Positions 8,463 through 16,817 of a stretch of DNA of 64,000 bases are shown here, one piece after another. The stretch spans positions 5,821-69,820 of the forward strand of contig JBMOLL010000071.1 of the NCBI GenBank assembly GCA_049325415.1, written 5' to 3'. The notes beneath the pieces are model-generated. The model was not told where the DNA came from and searched no databases. It saw nothing but the letters and a program-made list of their open reading frames with translations. This DNA comes from JBMOLL01 sp049325415 (GTDB lineage Bacteria > Bacteroidota > Bacteroidia > Bacteroidales > GCA-2748055). Numbering within the stretch: the first letter of the stretch is position 1; every line of letters begins with the position of its first letter. A program made the translations under genes and the position numbers.

Positions 8463-9545
8463 TCACTGAGCTGTTCTCACCCGGGGGTCGAGCAGGGCAT
8501 AGGCAAAATCAACCAGGATATTGATGACAACAAAAATCACGGCAATGGTAATAACCGAACCCAGGACCACCGGCATGTCGTACTGGTTTAAACCGTTAAC
8601 GATCATATAGCCCAGGCCCTTCCACCCGAAGATATATTCGACGAATACCACACCCGCCATCAGTGAGGCAAACCAACCGCTGATCGCCGTTATCAGGGGA
8701 TTAAGGGAATTTCTGACCGCATGTTTTCTGACCACTTTTTTATAAGGAAGACCTTTGGCCCGGGCTGTGCGCACATAATCCTGGTTCAGCGCATCGAGTA
8801 GCGAACTGCGGGCGATCTGGACAATTACCGACAACGGCCTGATGGCGAGGGTTATGGCCGGCAGAATAATATTCTCCGGATGAACCCTGTTCCCATCTCC
8901 GAAATCATCCGGTTCGATAAGGTTTCCGGTAAGATTTAAATGCGTAAAATCAGATAGCAGGTAGGCAAAGATCCATCCGATCAGGATGGCGGCAAAAAAG
9001 GAGGGCAGCGACATGCCCAGGGTTGACAGGAAAATGGCAGAGCGGTCAAAAAAACTGTCCTTTCGCAAGGCACAGCGAAAACCCAGCAGGGTTCCGACCA
9101 GCGAAGCCAGTACGATAGACAGCAGGGCCAGGATGAAAGTATTGGGCAGCGCTCCTGCGATCATGGACCCCACGGTGCGCCTGTTCTGGTAGCTGATCCC
9201 CAGATAGGGGGCTTTAAGGAAGGGCGACCAGGAATGGACTTTCACAGGGATTCGCAATCCACCGTATTTCTCACTGCTGTAAAAAAAATAGCTGTCGGGA
9301 TCTGCCGTATTGTATAATGAAAGTGGTGAAAGATCGTTGAGATAACGCAGGTACTGCAGGTACAGGGGCCGGTCGAGACCCAGTTCAGCCCTAACCATCT
9401 CCACACTGCGCAGATCAGAGCGCTGGCCCAGAAGCATCCTGGCCGGGTCGCCCGGGAGGATATTAAAAAGGAAAAATACAATGGTTACTACACCCCAGAC
9501 AACCAGGATCCCGTAAAAGGTTCGCTGCAGGACCTTGCGGATCAA
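8463..9545 (-). CDS. DppB/OppB-type ABC transporter permease
   Basis: A 360-residue inner-membrane permease of the peptide/nickel ABC family. The N-terminal segment RKVLQRTFYGILVVWGVVTI with ILPGDPA is characteristic, and the coupling (EAA) loop reads DYVRTARAKGLPYKKVVRKH. The loop after the first membrane helix is enlarged by about 60 residues, as seen in some Bacteroidota homologues. The start codon overlaps the stop of the preceding gene (9542-9545), indicating translational coupling. No partner permease (DppC), ATPase or binding protein is encoded nearby, so the rest of the transporter must be elsewhere. The substrate is unknown. Confidence 0.92.
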   Translation of the reverse strand: MIRKVLQRTFYGILVVWGVVTIVFFLFNILPGDPARMLLGQRSDLRSVEMVRAELGLDRPLYLQYLRYLNDLSPLSLYNTADPDSYFFYSSEKYGGLRIPVKVHSWSPFLKAPYLGISYQNRRTVGSMIAGALPNTFILALLSIVLASLVGTLLGFRCALRKDSFFDRSAIFLSTLGMSLPSFFAAILIGWIFAYLLSDFTHLNLTGNLIEPDDFGDGNRVHPENIILPAITLAIRPLSVIVQIARSSLLDALNQDYVRTARAKGLPYKKVVRKHAVRNSLNPLITAISGWFASLMAGVVFVEYIFGWKGLGYMIVNGLNQYDMPVVLGSVITIAVIFVVINILVDFAYALLDPRVRTAQ

Positions 9546-10918
9546 CTTCCTTTTGAAATTAAAGAGTCCGGCTTTTTCCTGTTGAAGACTGACAGCATAA
9601 TGAGCAGGATCAGGCAGAGCCCTGCCATAATAAGTACGGTGGCATTCCCCGTCCCTTCTCTCATGGTCAGCAACTTCCCGTACAGGCTCGCTCCTGCTTC
9701 AATGGGTGCCGGTGCCATTTCAGGGAATATGTTTTCAGAATCGCTTTCACCCGCATAAAAACGGGTGAGCTCATCGTTGATCCGGCTTAGCTCCTCCGGC
9801 CAGGAGGGGTTCACCTCTCCGACCGCAGGAAAGTCGCGGCCGGCCCATTTACCTTCAATAATACCATTCCTGATCAGTACAAAACCGGGATTGGAGCGGA
9901 TCACTGTCTTCAGCATAATCTCATCCGCAGCACAGAATTCCAGATCAATTCCGGCGTCGTTCCTGAGTTCATCCACAAGTTGTGCGGTTGATGCCGTTAT
10001 GGCATAAAATGAAAGATCGCCGGCGAATGCAGCCAGATCGGCCCATGCATCGGCCTTTTGCACATCCTCCTTTCGGGCCCCGTCCAGATTATAACTGATC
10101 ATCAGCAAAACAGGATCCGGACTCTCCAGAATACTTTCGGTCAGGCTCGTTCCATTGGCATCAAGGATGGCGAAATCATGGATAGGCGGCTCATATCCGC
10201 TTGATATCAAAACAGATACCGCATCGTCAAATTTCCATTCCGTGGTATCCCGGGGATAATTTTCCAGCGTAAACTCCTCCACCTTCCCGCTTGCGACATT
10301 ACGGTAAAAGAGTCTGGTCTCATACTGATCCACCGGCGCATCGGGGGGAAGTTCCATACTTTCCGGAATGGAGGTGCCCACTGAAAAAGGCCGGAAATCG
10401 ATGACAGGCAGATGGCGGTAGCTGTACCATGAGAAAAGGACAGTGAGCAGGAAAACAGTAGCTACTCCATAAGCCTGGTGGATGAAAAAAACGTTCCCTG
10501 TCTCCCTCTTTCTGTCGATGAACAGGAATATCACAAAAGGAAGCAGGATGATATTCTTGAAAAAGGTCTCCCAGTTGCTGAGTATAACCGCATCGCCGAA
10601 GCAGCCGCAATCCGATACGGGATTGGTAAGCGCGAGTACAAAGGTGAGTACGGTAAAAAACGACATAAAAACCAGAAGCGCCCAGGCGGTAAGCCGCCGG
10701 CAATAACCAATGATCAGGGAAACTCCGATGACCAGTTCCAGTGACGACAGGCAGAAGGCAAGAACCAGGGAAACAGGTTCAAGGAAACCGAGATGGAAAG
10801 CGCTGAAATAATCGCTGAATTTGTATGCCGAACCCAGGGGGTCAACCGCCTTCACAAAACCACTGAATACAAAAAGGAGTCCCGGCACCAGCCGGATAAG
10901 GTATCTCAGAATCTTCAT
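9542..10918 (-). CDS. DoxX-like membrane protein with thioredoxin-like domain (BT_3928 type)
   Basis: A 458-residue integral membrane protein. The N-terminal 150 residues hold about four membrane helices of DoxX/MauE type (RLVPGLLFVFSGFVKAVDPLG, then SDCGCFGD). The middle (about 220-380) looks like a thioredoxin fold facing the periplasm (PVLLMISYNLD, SFYAITAS, IRSNPGFVLIRNGIIEGKW) without a CxxC pair. A final membrane helix lies near residue 435. The family is known in Bacteroidota as BT_3928-like; its function is not established. It sits 11 bases after tmk and overlaps the permease by four bases. The MauE-like CGCFG motif hints at redox or disulfide chemistry, by inference. Confidence 0.88.
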   Translation of the reverse strand: MKILRYLIRLVPGLLFVFSGFVKAVDPLGSAYKFSDYFSAFHLGFLEPVSLVLAFCLSSLELVIGVSLIIGYCRRLTAWALLVFMSFFTVLTFVLALTNPVSDCGCFGDAVILSNWETFFKNIILLPFVIFLFIDRKRETGNVFFIHQAYGVATVFLLTVLFSWYSYRHLPVIDFRPFSVGTSIPESMELPPDAPVDQYETRLFYRNVASGKVEEFTLENYPRDTTEWKFDDAVSVLISSGYEPPIHDFAILDANGTSLTESILESPDPVLLMISYNLDGARKEDVQKADAWADLAAFAGDLSFYAITASTAQLVDELRNDAGIDLEFCAADEIMLKTVIRSNPGFVLIRNGIIEGKWAGRDFPAVGEVNPSWPEELSRINDELTRFYAGESDSENIFPEMAPAPIEAGASLYGKLLTMREGTGNATVLIMAGLCLILLIMLSVFNRKKPDSLISKGS

Positions 10919-10929
10919 TATATACTTAT

Positions 10930-11625
10930 TTACAGATCTTTCAACATTTCTATCCGCCGAAGCGATCCTGCAATCTTTTCCGCCACTTTTTCCGGGGGCA
11001 ACATCCCGCCATCCGTGGCTGTACAGTTCACGATCAGCATATCTTCGTAATCAGCCCCTATCTCAAGGTAAACTTCTCTCACCTTTTCCTGAAACGACAG
11101 ATCCTGTTCATGGATGTCTCCCTTGCCGTTGAGATAGCTCCGGTCGTCCCCTTCTCTTGCTTCTCCAAGCCTGCTTCTGGTAAATGAGAATGGCACATCA
11201 AGGAAGATATTCAGATCGGGTTTAGGAAGATGATAATAGGAGTATTCCAGATGAAGGATCCAGTCCCTCAAACGACGCCGTTCGTCGGGCCCGGCTGTTT
11301 TTGCACCCTGAAACGCGATATTGGAATAAACATAACGGTCGACCAGTACGAGCTTTCCCGCTGAGATCCAGTTCCGGATCATCTCAGCAGCATCGGCGCG
11401 GTCGCCGGCATAGATCAGGGCCACCAGGTAGGGATCGACCTGTCCGATCTCCCCCATCTCACCTCTCAGGAAACGGGCGATCATTTCCCCGAAGATCCCT
11501 TCATTCAGCCTCGGAAAGTGAAGATATTCATAGGCTATCCCCCTGTTTTCCAGCCTTGACTTCAGCATGCTGACCTGGGTGGATTTACCCGATCCGTCAA
11601 GCCCTTCCAGTACAATAAAACCCAT
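10930..11625 (-). CDS. tmk: Thymidylate kinase
   Basis: Phosphorylates dTMP to dTDP with ATP, an essential step in DNA precursor supply. The P-loop is EGLDGSGKST (7-16), the DRY motif is DRYVYSN (96-102), and an Arg-containing LID region near residue 150 (TRSRLGEAREGDDRSY) follows. At 231 residues it is slightly long but normal. First gene of a minus-strand run that continues into the DoxX-like protein and the permease. A -7 element lies about 40 bases upstream. Confidence 0.95.
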   Translation of the reverse strand: MGFIVLEGLDGSGKSTQVSMLKSRLENRGIAYEYLHFPRLNEGIFGEMIARFLRGEMGEIGQVDPYLVALIYAGDRADAAEMIRNWISAGKLVLVDRYVYSNIAFQGAKTAGPDERRRLRDWILHLEYSYYHLPKPDLNIFLDVPFSFTRSRLGEAREGDDRSYLNGKGDIHEQDLSFQEKVREVYLEIGADYEDMLIVNCTATDGGMLPPEKVAEKIAGSLRRIEMLKDL

Positions 11626-11664
11626 TCCTGATTAATTTTTTAACATCTGTATGGACCCAGCATC

Positions 11665-11672
11665 CAAACTTA
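11665..11672 (-). promoter_or_regulatory. Candidate tmk promoter -7 element
   Basis: TAAGTTTG on the minus strand is an exact TAnnTTTG match, 40 bases before the tmk start. I see no good TTTG -33 element at the expected distance. Confidence 0.4.
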
Positions 11673-11775
11673 CAAAAATAAAAGAAAAGCGCTTTAATCC
11701 GAGAGATATTTGCATATTCCGGAACAAGCCCGGCCCGTGAATGTTCCTTCATCTGAGCAAATGATCATAGCGGGA

Positions 11776-11808
11776 TTTGCATTTATTCGGGGAAAAATCT
11801 TAAGTTAG
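11776..11808 (+). promoter_or_regulatory. Candidate folP promoter
   Basis: TTTG (11776-11779), 21 bases, then TAAGTTAG (11801-11808), one mismatch from TAnnTTTG. It predicts a transcript start about 13 bases before the folP ATG at 11828. Confidence 0.5.
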
Positions 11809-11827
11809 TAATCCAGTTAAGAATACC

Positions 11828-12709
11828 ATGAGACCAGACCAGACACCGGAGACCTTTTTTTCACCTTATCTGAGTATAAATATCAGGGGTGAACTAATGC
11901 AGTTTGATCAACCGAGGATTATGGGGATTATTAACCTGACCCCGGATTCGTTTTACGAAGCCAGCCGGACAGGCCTCGGGAAGGTCACAGAAACTGCCGG
12001 AAAGATGCTGGCCGACGGAGCTGAGATACTCGACATCGGGGCTGTATCCTCCCGGCCCGGATCACGGCCGGTAACGGAGGAAGAGGAGACCGACCGGCTG
12101 CGCCCTGCCCTGGCAGAGCTGCGCAGTGCTTTCCCCGGGGCGATCATCAGCGTGGATACTTTTCGCTCCGGCGTAGCCAGAATGGTGGTGGAGGAGTTCG
12201 GTACGGACCTGATAAATGATATCTCGGCGGGCGAGATGGATCCGGAGATGTACCGTACCATTTCGAGGCTGAAGGTACCCTACATAATAATGCATATGAA
12301 AGGGAATCCGGAAAATATGCAGGATAATCCGGTCTATGAGAATATCACCGACGAGGTAGTCAGGTATTTCAGCCAGAAGGTCTTTCTTTTGAAAAAAGCC
12401 GGAATCACCGACATCGTCATCGACCCCGGCTTTGGCTTCGGAAAGACAATGGAGCATAATTACAGCCTGCTTTCCAGCCTCGACGCTTTTCGGATTTTTG
12501 AGTTGCCGATCCTGGTAGGGCTTTCAAGGAAATCGATGATCTACAAACTTTTTGAAAGCACGCCGGAGGAAGCTCTGAACGGCACAACCGCCGTGCATAT
12601 GGCTGCGCTTGAGAGGGGGGCAAATATCCTGAGGGTGCATGACGTACAGGCGGCAGCGGAAGCGATCAAAGTGTTTATGGCCCTGAAAGGCCGGCATACT
12701 GACCGCTAG
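11828..12709 (+). CDS. folP: Dihydropteroate synthase
   Basis: Condenses 6-hydroxymethyl-7,8-dihydropterin pyrophosphate with p-aminobenzoate in folate synthesis; it is the sulfonamide target. Motifs: GIINLTPDSF (33-42), SSRPGS (74-79), DPGFGFGKT (199-207) and GLSRKS (231-236). The 293-residue length includes about 27 N-terminal residues before the barrel, typical for Bacteroidota (the YLSINIRGELM lead-in). It diverges from tmk and is followed 40 bases later by cdaA. The folP-cdaA order is a frequent Bacteroidota arrangement, from memory. Confidence 0.95.
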   Translation: MRPDQTPETFFSPYLSINIRGELMQFDQPRIMGIINLTPDSFYEASRTGLGKVTETAGKMLADGAEILDIGAVSSRPGSRPVTEEEETDRLRPALAELRSAFPGAIISVDTFRSGVARMVVEEFGTDLINDISAGEMDPEMYRTISRLKVPYIIMHMKGNPENMQDNPVYENITDEVVRYFSQKVFLLKKAGITDIVIDPGFGFGKTMEHNYSLLSSLDAFRIFELPILVGLSRKSMIYKLFESTPEEALNGTTAVHMAALERGANILRVHDVQAAAEAIKVFMALKGRHTDR

Positions 12710-12723
12710 ATGCATCTTTTTGC

Positions 12724-12731
12724 TAATTTTG
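12724..12731 (+). promoter_or_regulatory. Candidate internal -7 element before cdaA
   Basis: TAATTTTG is an exact TAnnTTTG match in the folP-cdaA gap, 18 bases before the cdaA ATG. No clear -33 element is visible, so cdaA may also depend on the folP transcript. Confidence 0.35.
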
Positions 12732-12749
12732 GAGGATTAAACCGGAACC

Positions 12750-13541
12750 ATGCTGCTGGCATTTATACATATCCGCTTCCTCGACGTAATTGATATCATA
12801 CTGGTAGCCATTCTTTTATACCAGCTGTATATCCTTATCCGGGGTACTGTGGCGTTCAATATTTTCCTGGGGATTGCTGCGATATATATTTTCTGGTGGC
12901 TGTTCAGGGCTTTAAAGATGGAACTGATCAGTTCCATTATCGGCCAGGTGATCGGTGTGGGGGTCATTGCCCTGATCATTGTTTTTCAGCAGGAGATCAG
13001 ACGCTTCCTGATCTATATCGGTTCCCGCTATATCAAAGGGAACCGAATAAGTTTTGAGAGGTTTTTTAATCTGCAACTCGACAGCAAACCGGCGGTCAGG
13101 ATCAAGTCGGTCGTTAAAGCAGTCATGCAACTGGCACAGGATCAGACGGGTGCGCTGATCGTGATCCGGAAACGATCCAACCTTGATATGTTTACCGAAA
13201 GCGGTGACATTCTGAATGCCGACACCTCCAGCCGCCTGCTCATCAGTATTTTCAACAAGCTCAGTCCTCTGCACGATGGAGCTGTGCTTATCGACAATGA
13301 AAAAATCAGGGCAGCGAGGGTGGTTCTGCCGGTAACGGAAAAACTGGACCTGCCGCCCGAATATGGTTTGCGGCACAAAGCCGCCCTGGGTATCTCCGAA
13401 GTAACCGACTCCTTTGTCATTGTAGTTTCGGAGGAAACCGGGCAGATTTCCGTCGCCGAAGATGGTCAGATGCAGAAAAATATCTCGCTTAAAGTACTGA
13501 TGGAGAAGATGGAAAGCAGGTTTGGCGGGACGCAGGAATAA
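12750..13541 (+). CDS. cdaA: Diadenylate cyclase CdaA (c-di-AMP synthase)
   Basis: A membrane-anchored cyclase making cyclic di-AMP from two ATP. Three N-terminal membrane helices span residues 1-80, followed by a short coiled linker and the DAC domain (about 110-235). The catalytic DGA motif is at 176-178. The second motif reads RHK (208-210) instead of the usual RHR, followed by the normal AALGISE and VVSEETG segments. The gene sits 11 bases before an MscS-type channel, matching the known role of c-di-AMP in osmotic and turgor control. No c-di-AMP phosphodiesterase lies in the window. Confidence 0.93.
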   Translation: MLLAFIHIRFLDVIDIILVAILLYQLYILIRGTVAFNIFLGIAAIYIFWWLFRALKMELISSIIGQVIGVGVIALIIVFQQEIRRFLIYIGSRYIKGNRISFERFFNLQLDSKPAVRIKSVVKAVMQLAQDQTGALIVIRKRSNLDMFTESGDILNADTSSRLLISIFNKLSPLHDGAVLIDNEKIRAARVVLPVTEKLDLPPEYGLRHKAALGISEVTDSFVIVVSEETGQISVAEDGQMQKNISLKVLMEKMESRFGGTQE

Positions 13542-13552
13542 AAACCACCATC

Positions 13553-14380
13553 ATGAATACTAAAGAATTTCTCCAGTACACCCTGTTCAGTTTCGACAAT
13601 ATCACCCTCACAGTCACCCGCCTGATCGAGATCATTGTCATTCTCGTGATTACCCGGTTTCTGATCTGGGGTGTAAAGAAGATATCCCGCAGGCAGGTGG
13701 CAGCAGGAAAGACGGATCCCGGCAGCACGGCTTCTGTGAATCAGATCTTCAGCTATGTAGCCTGGATCATTGCCATCTCGATCATCCTGGAAATGATCGG
13801 TGTAAAGCTCACCCTCCTCATCGCCGGATCAGCCGCCCTGCTGGTTGGTATCGGGCTTGGATTGCAGCAGATTTTCAAGGATTTCATCGGCGGCATCATC
13901 CTGTTGTTCGACCGCTCACTCAAGGTTTCCGATGTGGTGGAACTGAATGAGGTTGTTGGCCGGGTTCTTAAGATCACCCTGCGAACCACCCACCTCGAAA
14001 CCAGGGATAACATTCACCTGATCATACCCAATTCCAAATTTGTGGAAAGTGAGGTGATCAACTGGAGTTATGACGAAAAGAAAACCCGCTTTTACATCAA
14101 GGTTGGGGTCGCCTATGGTTCGGATACGGCAAAGGTCAGTGAGTTGCTTGTTCAGGCTGCGCTGATGGACCCGAAGGTATTCAGGGAGCCTGTACCCTAT
14201 GTCCTGCTGAAGGATTTTGGAGATTCATCCCTGAACTTCGAACTGGTATTCTGGACCGATCAGATCTTCAGGGTGGAATTCCTGAAAAGCGAGATCCGCT
14301 TCATCATTGACCGCCTTTTCCGGGAGAACGGAATTACCATTCCCTTCCCGCAGCAGGATGTCCATATTATAAAGGACTAG
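13553..14380 (+). CDS. MscS-family mechanosensitive ion channel
   Basis: A 275-residue small-conductance mechanosensitive channel. Two N-terminal membrane helices precede the pore helix TM3 (GSAALLVGIGLGLQQIFKDFIGGI, Gly/Ala-rich, about residues 92-116), then the beta domain (VSDVVELNEVVGRVLKITLRTT) and the cytoplasmic alpha/beta vestibule. The gene starts 11 bases after cdaA, so the two are almost certainly cotranscribed; c-di-AMP signalling and channel supply would be coordinated. Its TAG stop overlaps the TAG stop of plsY on the other strand (CTAG, 14377-14380). Confidence 0.92.
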   Translation: MNTKEFLQYTLFSFDNITLTVTRLIEIIVILVITRFLIWGVKKISRRQVAAGKTDPGSTASVNQIFSYVAWIIAISIILEMIGVKLTLLIAGSAALLVGIGLGLQQIFKDFIGGIILLFDRSLKVSDVVELNEVVGRVLKITLRTTHLETRDNIHLIIPNSKFVESEVINWSYDEKKTRFYIKVGVAYGSDTAKVSELLVQAALMDPKVFREPVPYVLLKDFGDSSLNFELVFWTDQIFRVEFLKSEIRFIIDRLFRENGITIPFPQQDVHIIKD

Positions 14381-15024
14381 TTGCCCGATCCCCTGAAAAG
14401 GAAACCCGCCTTTTTCTCTTCACCCCTGATCAGCCGACGGATATTGCTACGGTGTGTATAAATAAGCAGGACAGAAACCAGCAGGGCAAAGATCTTCATC
14501 GACAGGTAGGGAGTTCCCGGAAAGACAATGGCCCAGAGGGGAAAGGAGATCCCGGCGGAGACCGAGGCTACGGAAACGTACCGGAAAAGCAGCAGTACCA
14601 GGATAAAGACCGCCAGTGAAAGCAAGGTAGCATAGGGATGAAGGGCAAGACCCACACCGGCAATGGTTGCCACCCCCTTCCCTCCCCTGAAACCGGCAAA
14701 AACAGGGTAAATATGCCCGGCTACGGCAATGATTCCCAGGCCGATCCTGAGCAGCATCCAGTATTCATCTCCCTCGGGCAGAACCTTCTGGAAGCCGGAG
14801 AGCGTTACTGCCAGCCAGCCCTTGAGCATATCCAGGATAAGGACCGGGATCCCGGTCCTAAGCCCCAGCACCCTCATTACATTGGTTGCACCGGCATTTC
14901 CGCTGCCATGTTCCCTTATATCCAGGCCGAAAAAAAGTTTTCCGGCCCAGATGGAAAAAGTAAGCGAACCCAGCAGGTAAGCTGCAGGAAGCATCCAGGC
15001 GAGCGAAAGAACAAGTTCAGGCAT
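14377..15024 (-). CDS. plsY: Acyl-phosphate:glycerol-3-phosphate acyltransferase PlsY
   Basis: An inner-membrane enzyme that transfers an acyl group from acyl-phosphate to glycerol-3-phosphate, the first step of phospholipid synthesis. The three family motifs are visible: EHGSGNAGATNVMRVLG (about 37-53), the glycine loop FRGGKGVAT (about 112-120) and the C-terminal THRSNIRRLIRGEE. About five hydrophobic helices; 215 residues is normal. It follows pckA after 25 bases on the same strand and is convergent with the mscS-like gene. Confidence 0.95.
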   Translation of the reverse strand: MPELVLSLAWMLPAAYLLGSLTFSIWAGKLFFGLDIREHGSGNAGATNVMRVLGLRTGIPVLILDMLKGWLAVTLSGFQKVLPEGDEYWMLLRIGLGIIAVAGHIYPVFAGFRGGKGVATIAGVGLALHPYATLLSLAVFILVLLLFRYVSVASVSAGISFPLWAIVFPGTPYLSMKIFALLVSVLLIYTHRSNIRRLIRGEEKKAGFLFRGSGN

Positions 15025-15049
15025 TCCGTTCAGATTTTCATCGGCAGTC

Positions 15050-16657
15050 TCAGATCACGGGACCGGCTTTTTCAAGCTCCCTGCCCTGTTCGTTATCGGT
15101 AAACTGCCTGAAGTTTTCAATAAAGCGGGAGGCCAGGTCCCTGGCTTTTTTCTCCCATTCGGCAGGTTCGGAATAGGTATTCCTGGGATCAAGGATCCCG
15201 GAATCAACACCTGGAAGAGAAAGTGGTATGCTCAGGTTGAATACCGGGATCTGCCGGGTTTCAGCCCTGTCTAGATCACCATTAAGTATGGCATCAATGA
15301 TGGAACGGGTATCCCTGATGGAAATCCTTTTACCGGTCCCGTTCCAACCTGTATTCACCAGGTAGGCAGTTGCCCCGGAGGCTTCCATCCTCTTTACCAG
15401 TTCTTCCGCATAGCGTGTCGGATGAAGGGTGAGGAAGGCTGCTCCGAAGCAGGCGGAGAAGGTTGGCTTTGGCTCGGTGATCCCTCTTTCTGTTCCGGCA
15501 AGTTTGGCTGTGAAACCCGACAGAAAATGATACTTGGTCTGTTCGGGACTCAGTCGCGAAACCGGAGGCATAACACCAAAGGCATCAGCAGTGAGAAAGA
15601 TGACTTTCGTGGCGTGCCCGGCCCTGGATACCGGCTTCACAATATTTGCGATATGGTAGATCGGATAGGATACACGGGTATTCTCGGTCACTGATCCGTC
15701 GGAGAAGTCGACCTTACCCGCTTCATCGACCGTCACGTTTTCCAGGAGGGCATCCCTTTTAATGGCAGAAAAAATATCCGGTTCATTTTCCCGGCTCAGG
15801 TTTATCGTCTTGGCATAGCATCCCCCCTCGAAGTTAAAGATCCCGTGATCGTCCCAGCCATGCTCATCGTCGCCGATCAGGGCTCTTTTGGGATCGGTGG
15901 ACAGGGTGGTTTTTCCTGTTCCCGAAAGCCCGAAGAATATGGCCACATCGCCACGGGCCCCGACATTAGCCGAGCAGTGCATGGCGGCAATGCCCTTGAG
16001 CGGCAGGTAGTAATTCATGACGGAAAATATTCCCTTTTTCATCTCCCCTCCGTACCAGGTACCCCCGATAACCGCTTTCCTCTCGCTAAGGTTGAAGAAA
16101 ACGAAGACCTCAGAATTCAATCCCTGCTCCTGCCAGTGAGGATTGGTGGTTTTTGCTGCATTCAACACCACAAAATCAGGTTCAAAGACCCTGAGTTCCT
16201 CATCAGAAGGGCGGATGAACATATTCCTTACAAAATGTGCCTGCCAGGCAACCTCCATTATAAAGCGGACTTTCAGCCGAGTATCCTCGTTGGCCCCGCA
16301 GAAGCAATCCACTACATAAACCTTTTTGCTGCTGAACTGCCGGGCTGCCAGCTCATAACCCTGATTCCAGACCTCCCGGGTGATGGGTTTATTATCGGAT
16401 GATTTTGCCTTTTCGCTCTTCCACCAGACGGTCTGTTCGGTTGTCGCATCTTTTACAACATATTTATCCTTCGGCGACCTGCCGGTAAACACCCCGGTCA
16501 TCACGTTGACTGCCCCGTATTCGGTCAGCACACCCCTCTCATAACCAGAAAGTTCAGGGGATAATTCTTCGCTGAATAGTTCCTCAAATGAGGGATTGTG
16601 GACTATTTCAGTGACCTGGTGAATACCATAAGCTGATAGATCCAAATTGTTCATCAT
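15050..16657 (-). CDS. pckA: Phosphoenolpyruvate carboxykinase (ATP)
   Basis: Interconverts oxaloacetate and PEP with ATP/ADP. In Bacteroidota it often runs in the CO2-fixing, ATP-forming direction, feeding the reductive succinate branch. The kinase-1a loop GLSGTGKTTLS and kinase-2 motif IGDDEHGWDD (around residues 240-270) identify the ATP-type enzyme; GVFTGRSPKDKYVV near the N-terminus is also conserved. 535 residues is normal. The start is one of two adjacent ATGs at 16657/16654. A 37-base inverted repeat lies in the leader 33 bases upstream. Confidence 0.97.
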   Translation of the reverse strand: MMNNLDLSAYGIHQVTEIVHNPSFEELFSEELSPELSGYERGVLTEYGAVNVMTGVFTGRSPKDKYVVKDATTEQTVWWKSEKAKSSDNKPITREVWNQGYELAARQFSSKKVYVVDCFCGANEDTRLKVRFIMEVAWQAHFVRNMFIRPSDEELRVFEPDFVVLNAAKTTNPHWQEQGLNSEVFVFFNLSERKAVIGGTWYGGEMKKGIFSVMNYYLPLKGIAAMHCSANVGARGDVAIFFGLSGTGKTTLSTDPKRALIGDDEHGWDDHGIFNFEGGCYAKTINLSRENEPDIFSAIKRDALLENVTVDEAGKVDFSDGSVTENTRVSYPIYHIANIVKPVSRAGHATKVIFLTADAFGVMPPVSRLSPEQTKYHFLSGFTAKLAGTERGITEPKPTFSACFGAAFLTLHPTRYAEELVKRMEASGATAYLVNTGWNGTGKRISIRDTRSIIDAILNGDLDRAETRQIPVFNLSIPLSLPGVDSGILDPRNTYSEPAEWEKKARDLASRFIENFRQFTDNEQGRELEKAGPVI

Positions 16658-16689
16658 TTTAAATATTTTGTAATGAATTAAAAGTATAA

Positions 16690-16726
16690 AGGTGATTTTT
16701 GCTTTCAGATTGAAAGAAAATCACCT
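16690..16726. promoter_or_regulatory. 37-base inverted repeat in the pckA leader
   Basis: AGGTGATTTT (16690-16699) and AAAATCACCT (16717-16726) form a perfect outer stem, and CTTTCA (16702-16707) with TGAAAG (16711-16716) a perfect inner stem around a 3-base loop. It is 33 bases upstream of the pckA start and is not followed by a T-run in either direction. It could be an operator or an mRNA leader hairpin controlling pckA; I cannot tell which. Confidence 0.55.
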
Positions 16727-16757
16727 TCCCCGACCTTTGGTGTTGAACAAATATCAA

Positions 16758-16797
16758 AAAAAAAAGCAGTAAAACAAAGTTTTACTGCCTTTTTTAA
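16758..16797. terminator. Bidirectional terminator after ppdK
   Basis: GCAGTAAAAC (16766-16775) pairs perfectly with GTTTTACTGC (16779-16788) with a 3-base loop. A-run before and T-run after make it functional on both strands; its evident job is ending the ppdK transcript. Confidence 0.88.
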
Positions 16798-16817
16798 AAA
16801 AGTCGGCTTTAACCGGC

